A stretch of DNA of 9,782 nucleotides. It comes from Acidobacteriota bacterium (GTDB lineage Bacteria; Acidobacteriota; Vicinamibacteria; Vicinamibacterales; UBA2999). Shown piece by piece: positions 6,824 to 9,782 of this stretch. Positions within the stretch are counted from its first letter, which is position 1; every line of letters begins with the position of its first letter. The notes under the pieces are model-generated. The model saw only the letters and a program-made list of their open reading frames with translations, was not told where the DNA came from and ran no database searches. The DNA lies in assembly GCA_020851835.1 (NCBI GenBank), contig JADZBZ010000486.1, positions 1 to 9,782 on the forward strand, given 5' to 3'. Position numbers and translations under genes: made by a program.

Positions 6824-8068
6824 GTGACCGCACACCCCAGCCCCTTCATCGAAGCCAACGCCTTGCTGCTGGCCGCGGCGCGCGCCGGTGAACCGGCGTC
6901 CGCGCCGTCCATCGGCGCCGATCTCGACTGGGACTACCTCGGCCGCGCCGCCGAGCGTCAGGGCGTGGCCGCCTTGCTGCACGACTGGCTCCGGCGGCAT
7001 CCCGGCGCACCCGTGGATGCCGTCTGTGCCGAGGCGCTGCACGAGTCCTACTGGTCCGGCCACTTCCGCAACCGCCTCCTGCTCGAAGAACTGCAACGTG
7101 TCGCGCAGGCCGCCGCCGACCTCGGGATCGAGATCATGCCGCTCAAGGGCGCGCACCTGGCGCCGCGGCTCTATCCGGCGCCCGCCTTCCGGCCGTTGAG
7201 CGATCTCGACCTGCTGATCCACCCGCGAGATGTCGCGCGCTTGGGTGCGCTGCTCCAATCCATGGGCTATGCCGAGGTGGATCACTCACCGTCTTACGTC
7301 GATGACGAGTGGCTCGACCTCGATTCGCGCGACTACTGCTGGTTTGCCATCCGGCAGGGGTTCGATGCGCTGATCGAGTACCGCGTGGCGCCGCTCGAGC
7401 TGGCGGTGGGGCGGCTGACGGATCTCGACCGTGCGCATACCGATGCCTTGCGACGTCACGCTCGCGAGGTGTGGACGCGGTCCACACGGTCTCCAGACGG
7501 CACGATGCGCGTCCAGTCGCCCGAAGACCTGCTGCTGCACGTGGCGACCCACCTCGCGGCCAAGCACCTGGACTTCCGGCTCATCTGGCTCCACGACCTC
7601 GCGCGCATCGTCCTCGGCACGCCGGAGCTCGACTGGTCGTATGTAATCACTCGGTCGGCCGACCTGCGCATGGCGGCGCCGGTGGCGGCGGCGCTCGAAG
7701 CGGCCCGGTGCTACGCGGGTGCACCGATTGCCGACGCGCCCATCGACGCCATTGTCGAGACGATGGGGCCTCCGTCCAGCGTCTCGCTGGCCCATCGCGA
7801 TCTTGTGCGGTTGCGGCGGCATGTCGATGCGCTGCCTGGGCTCGATCTCACGTTCCAAGGCCCGGGCGTCTGGCCGCTGGGCTCGGCGCTCAGCCGCGTG
7901 CGCGGCTGGCGATCGCGCCTGCGCGTGCTGCGATGGGTGCTGCTGCCCGGCCGCGGGTACCTCGAGCATCGCGGCACCGCCGGCGGCGGGGTGCTGGGCC
8001 GGGTCACGGGTTCCGTCAAGCGCCTGGTGCTGCGCGCGCGAAGGCCCACGGCACCCCGCCGCGGCTGA
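6824..8068 (+). CDS. NTP_transf_5-type nucleotidyltransferase-like protein
   Basis: The 414-aa protein matches the pattern of the uncharacterised nucleotidyltransferase family PF14907. It has an N-terminal helical part with RNRLLLEEL near 82-90, then the signature IMPLKGAHLAPRLYP with Lys108-Gly109, then RPLSDLDLLI with Arg123 and the metal-binding pair Asp127/Asp129. A helical part follows with the HVATHLAAKHLDF and IWLHDLARI motifs near 239-262, and then a basic C-terminal tail. The family is often found near PqqD-like and HprK-like genes, and both lie convergent to this gene 27 bp downstream. It presumably transfers a nucleotidyl group to an unknown acceptor; activity has not been shown for this protein. 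The start is the GTG at 6824, the first start codon in frame, without a clear Shine-Dalgarno site. A later TTG at codon 14 is a weaker alternative. Confidence 0.88.
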   Translation: MTAHPSPFIEANALLLAAARAGEPASAPSIGADLDWDYLGRAAERQGVAALLHDWLRRHPGAPVDAVCAEALHESYWSGHFRNRLLLEELQRVAQAAADLGIEIMPLKGAHLAPRLYPAPAFRPLSDLDLLIHPRDVARLGALLQSMGYAEVDHSPSYVDDEWLDLDSRDYCWFAIRQGFDALIEYRVAPLELAVGRLTDLDRAHTDALRRHAREVWTRSTRSPDGTMRVQSPEDLLLHVATHLAAKHLDFRLIWLHDLARIVLGTPELDWSYVITRSADLRMAAPVAAALEAARCYAGAPIADAPIDAIVETMGPPSSVSLAHRDLVRLRRHVDALPGLDLTFQGPGVWPLGSALSRVRGWRSRLRVLRWVLLPGRGYLEHRGTAGGGVLGRVTGSVKRLVLRARRPTAPRRG

Positions 8069-8095
8069 CCGAAGGCCAGGGGCCCACTGGCGCGG

Positions 8096-8983
8096 TTATG
8101 GTTCCCCGCGCGCCCCCTCCAGGTGCCGGGCCACCGTCGTCGCCACCAGTTCGGCGGTGGCCGCCAGCGGCCCTCCGTACAGGGCGTAGCACGGCGCCGA
8201 CGCGGTGAGGCGGGCCGTCGTCTTGAGCGCGAGGGCGGGTGAGGTCTCGAGCGTGCCGCTGAAGCCGACGAGCGCCGTCGCGGCGTCGGCGATGGGCAAG
8301 CCCACCAGCAACGGGCGCGCGTGATTGTGCGCCTTGGGGAACACGATGGCGCCCACGGGCGAGGCCACGCCGGCCCAGGACGAGGGCAGGAAGTATCCGG
8401 GCGGCATGCCCGGCACCTCCCACGCGGGATCGTGCGGCAGCGCCGTCACCAAAGCCCGTGTCGCCTCGTCTGCGTGGAACGCGCGCGGGAAGGTGATGGG
8501 CGTGAGCTGGTCGGCGTCGATGAGCACGACATCGTCGGTGTGAGGACGGAAGCCGAGCGTCATGAGCGAGAGCGTGAGCGTGGTCTTACCGACACCCGAG
8601 TCGCCGAGGACGAGAACGCTGGCGCGGCCGGACGGGTCTGCGAGCGCGGCGCCGTGCAGGTGAAACCGATCCGTGGTGCGGGCCAGCAGGTCGGTGACGA
8701 GCTGCCATTCGAGCGCCAGCAGCGTGCCCTCGAGCGTCGACGCATGATGGGTGATGACGCCGTGTGCGAGCATGGTCCATCGGCCGGGGCCGGCTCGCCG
8801 CACGGCATACGCGTCTTCGGCGGCCGCGCCACCGGGCGACGTCGGAAACCCACGGAGGATGGCGGCCACCGCGACCCGATCGTCCGGGTTGGGGACCTCG
8901 ACGCCGAGGGTGCGCCCGTGAACGATGACGCGAACGTGGGGACGGGCTTCGCGGACCGGACCGTGATGCGGGGAGGCGGTCAA
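8096..8983 (-). CDS. HprK-related kinase (HPr kinase/phosphorylase-like P-loop domain)
   Basis: The 295-aa protein has a divergent N-terminal part (1-105), then an HprK-like catalytic domain. His110-Gly111 (in FHLHGAAL) precedes a P-loop, GDSGVGKTT at 127-135 with Lys133, and the GFRPHTDDVVLID stretch carries the Asp150-Asp151 pair corresponding to the DD of true HprK. A segment with FPRAFHAD near 169-176 follows. Genuine HPr kinase regulates sugar transport by phosphorylating HPr at a serine; this one sits beside a PqqD-like protein and a nucleotidyltransferase, as in the HprK-related kinase A systems, so its substrate is probably something else. The start is a TTG at 8983 that overlaps the stop of the PqqD-like gene by 4 nt (TTGA), so translation is likely coupled. 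It converges on the nucleotidyltransferase gene with a 27-bp gap. Confidence 0.88.
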   Translation of the reverse strand: MTASPHHGPVREARPHVRVIVHGRTLGVEVPNPDDRVAVAAILRGFPTSPGGAAAEDAYAVRRAGPGRWTMLAHGVITHHASTLEGTLLALEWQLVTDLLARTTDRFHLHGAALADPSGRASVLVLGDSGVGKTTLTLSLMTLGFRPHTDDVVLIDADQLTPITFPRAFHADEATRALVTALPHDPAWEVPGMPPGYFLPSSWAGVASPVGAIVFPKAHNHARPLLVGLPIADAATALVGFSGTLETSPALALKTTARLTASAPCYALYGGPLAATAELVATTVARHLEGARGEP

Positions 8984-9276
8984 GACGACGCTGCGGGCGG
9001 GCGCAACATCTCGCGCGCCCGCAGATCACCGAGCACGGCCGCCACGTCGCCGGCCACGCCAGTCGCCTGTGGAAACACCGCCTGCACTTCGGCGGCGATG
9101 GCCTCTTCGGTGTGCTCACCGTCGCAGCACTCCCAGACGAGCGCCGCCGTGGGATTGAGCGTCATCAGTTTGCGCGACAGGGTGTGGAACAGCACCATGC
9201 TGCCGTCGGCGAGCAGTTCGTCGAGCACGCGCGGGTCGCGTTGGGGGGGAGGGAACTCCGGGAGGGGATCGGGCAC
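8980..9276 (-). CDS. PqqD-like peptide-binding protein of the HprK-related system
   Basis: From the GTG at 9276 the protein has 98 aa, a normal PqqD-domain length. The hallmark is a beta segment followed by LNPTAALVWECCDG (40-53) and then helices with TEEAIAAEVQAVF, closing with LRAREMLRPP. In PqqD, this winged-helix (RRE-type) fold binds the leader of a precursor peptide and presents it to modifying enzymes. By analogy, this protein would present a substrate to the kinase encoded just downstream. An ATG at 9369 in the same frame would add 31 residues but lies inside a strong hairpin and would run through a second one, and the extra residues look unlike the family, so GTG 9276 is preferred; neither has a good Shine-Dalgarno site. 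The two adjacent cysteines at 50-51 look unusual. Its stop overlaps the kinase start. Confidence 0.85.
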   Translation of the reverse strand: MPDPLPEFPPPQRDPRVLDELLADGSMVLFHTLSRKLMTLNPTAALVWECCDGEHTEEAIAAEVQAVFPQATGVAGDVAAVLGDLRAREMLRPPAASS

Positions 9277-9304
9277 CGCAAGGTCTCGGCGTTGGGAGAA
9301 ACGG

Positions 9305-9336
9305 CTGTGGCCGCGAGCCGGAGCCCGCGGCCACAG
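9305..9336 (-). terminator. Second hairpin in the 9277-9392 gap (terminator or leader structure)
   Basis: CTGTGGCCGCG at 9305-9315 pairs perfectly with CGCGGCCACAG at 9326-9336, giving an 11-bp GC-rich stem with a 10-nt loop. On the minus strand it is followed by CCGTTTCTCCC, with only a short T run. It could back up the first hairpin as a terminator of the DUF2135-like gene, or it could sit in the leader of the PqqD-like gene, whose start lies 29 nt further on. Confidence 0.55.
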
Positions 9337-9357
9337 TGTAGAGAAGTCCGGAACAGA

Positions 9358-9382
9358 GGCCGGCCGCATCGTGCGGCCGGCC
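9358..9382 (-). terminator. Strong hairpin just after the DUF2135-like gene, probable terminator
   Basis: GGCCGGCCGCA pairs perfectly with TGCGGCCGGCC around a 3-nt loop, giving an 11-bp nearly all-GC stem that begins 10 nt after the stop of the minus-strand gene ending at 9393. The sequence after it (TCTGTTCC on the minus strand) has no real T tract, so it is either a GC-type intrinsic terminator or an mRNA 3'-end stabiliser. Confidence 0.7.
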
Positions 9383-9392
9383 CATCACCCGT

Positions 9393-9782
9393 CTAGCGCT
9401 TCGGCGGGCCCGCGGCGATGGTCGGCGCGGAGCCGTCAGAAACAATCTGCTGCACCGGCGTGATGCCGGCACCCGAACCGCTGGGCGTCAGCGTGAAGCC
9501 GAACACCGACCAGATGCGGTCAGCGGGATTCCCGGTCGCGGCGCTCACCTGGAACTGCGCCACCTGGGCGCCGGCGGCGAAGACCGTCACCACAGCACCC
9601 GACACGTCGAAGCCGGGGCTGCCGCTGTAGTTGCGGATGTAGTAGTTGTAGGTGCCCGGGATGTAGCTGCCCGAGACCTGCGAGACCGTGATCGTCTCAG
9701 GGCCGAAAGCCGATGTATCGTCGACGTCGAGGCTCACGAACGGCACGGGATTTTCGTCGCCGTAGTAGCAGTGGAAGCGGCC
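9393..9782 (-). CDS. DUF2135-like (YfaP-type) secreted beta-domain protein, C-terminal part (cut by the right edge)
   Basis: The last 130 codons of a longer protein are present; the frame is open to the edge of the window. The visible part reads HCYYGDENP, then SLDVDDTSAFGPETITV, then YIPGTYNYYIRNYSG, VVTVFAAG and IWSVFGFTLTP, followed by a 28-residue Gly/Pro/Ser tail ending PPKR. The order (HCYYG, D-x-D-D, G-P-E, P-G-T-Y, strand-rich core) closely resembles the DUF2135 domain of E. coli YfaP, a small beta-sandwich in secreted proteins, often at the end of larger surface proteins. The N-terminal domains are outside the window, so the full architecture is unknown. A GTG at 9746 is only an internal codon. 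Transcription probably ends at the hairpin that begins 10 nt after the stop. Similarity was judged by eye, so the domain name is likely but not certain. Confidence 0.65.
   Translation of the reverse strand, partial: GRFHCYYGDENPVPFVSLDVDDTSAFGPETITVSQVSGSYIPGTYNYYIRNYSGSPGFDVSGAVVTVFAAGAQVAQFQVSAATGNPADRIWSVFGFTLTPSGSGAGITPVQQIVSDGSAPTIAAGPPKR

Noticed and set aside
6750..6833. N-terminal extension of the DUF1175 protein to a GTG at 6833
   Set aside because: It would put 28 residues before a clean signal peptide and would overlap the divergent gene and the candidate promoter.
7469..7487. Inverted repeat GTGTGGAC-GCG-GTCCACAC inside the nucleotidyltransferase gene
   Set aside because: An 8-bp arm pair is expected about once by chance in a GC-rich window of this size. 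It is intragenic, with no sign of regulation.
8075..8091. Small hairpin GCCAG/CTGGC between the convergent genes
   Set aside because: A 5-bp stem with a 7-nt loop and no T tract is too weak to call a bidirectional terminator.
7309..8208. A 299-codon plus-strand frame overlapping the nucleotidyltransferase gene
   Set aside because: Arg/Ala/Pro-rich shadow frame without motifs. The true frame there holds the family signatures.

Overview
The window is GC-rich, densely packed bacterial DNA. It fits a Gram-negative soil-type bacterium: there are Sec signal peptides on periplasmic-type proteins, a bacterial alpha-2-macroglobulin and a PqqD/HprK-like module. I would guess an Acidobacteriota-like lineage, but nothing here (no rRNA, no housekeeping marker) proves the phylum. 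Start codons are mixed: ATG at 2 genes, GTG at 3 and TTG at 2, with the start of one edge gene outside the window. There is no mobile element, tRNA, rRNA or CRISPR array.

Left edge (1-651): the first 27 codons of an ECF-type sigma factor run off the left end on the minus strand. Divergent from it is a stand-alone receiver-domain response regulator. Its reading frame is broken by an apparent 1-nt deletion near the N-terminus, and its phosphoacceptor Asp is replaced by Glu.

Centre (611-6749, minus strand): a tight three-gene operon in which each stop overlaps the next start by 4 nt. The order of transcription is a secreted DUF1175 (YfaT-family) protein with a Cys/His/His pattern like NlpC/P60 peptidases, then a 1575-aa secreted alpha-2-macroglobulin with an intact GCTEQ thioester motif and a polybasic segment in the bait-region area, then a multi-pass membrane protein of unknown function. 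DUF1175 next to A2M is the arrangement of E. coli yfaT-yfaS and the Pseudomonas mag operon. The preserved thioester is more typical of the other bacterial A2M class (YfhM, paired with PBP1C).

Right half (6824-9276): a three-component module made of a NTP_transf_5-type nucleotidyltransferase-like protein (plus strand) and, convergent with it, a coupled pair of PqqD-like protein and HprK-like kinase (minus strand). This matches the bioinformatically defined and functionally obscure HprK-related kinase A / PqqD system, suspected of acting on a peptide. No precursor peptide is visible. The nucleotidyltransferase gene and the A2M operon are divergent from a 74-bp region holding a nearly symmetric -10 element.

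Right edge (9277-9782): two perfect 11-bp-stem hairpins follow the 3' end of a partial secreted-type protein that resembles the DUF2135 (YfaP) domain. With it, three families of the E. coli yfaP-yfaS-yfaT neighbourhood lie within 10 kb.
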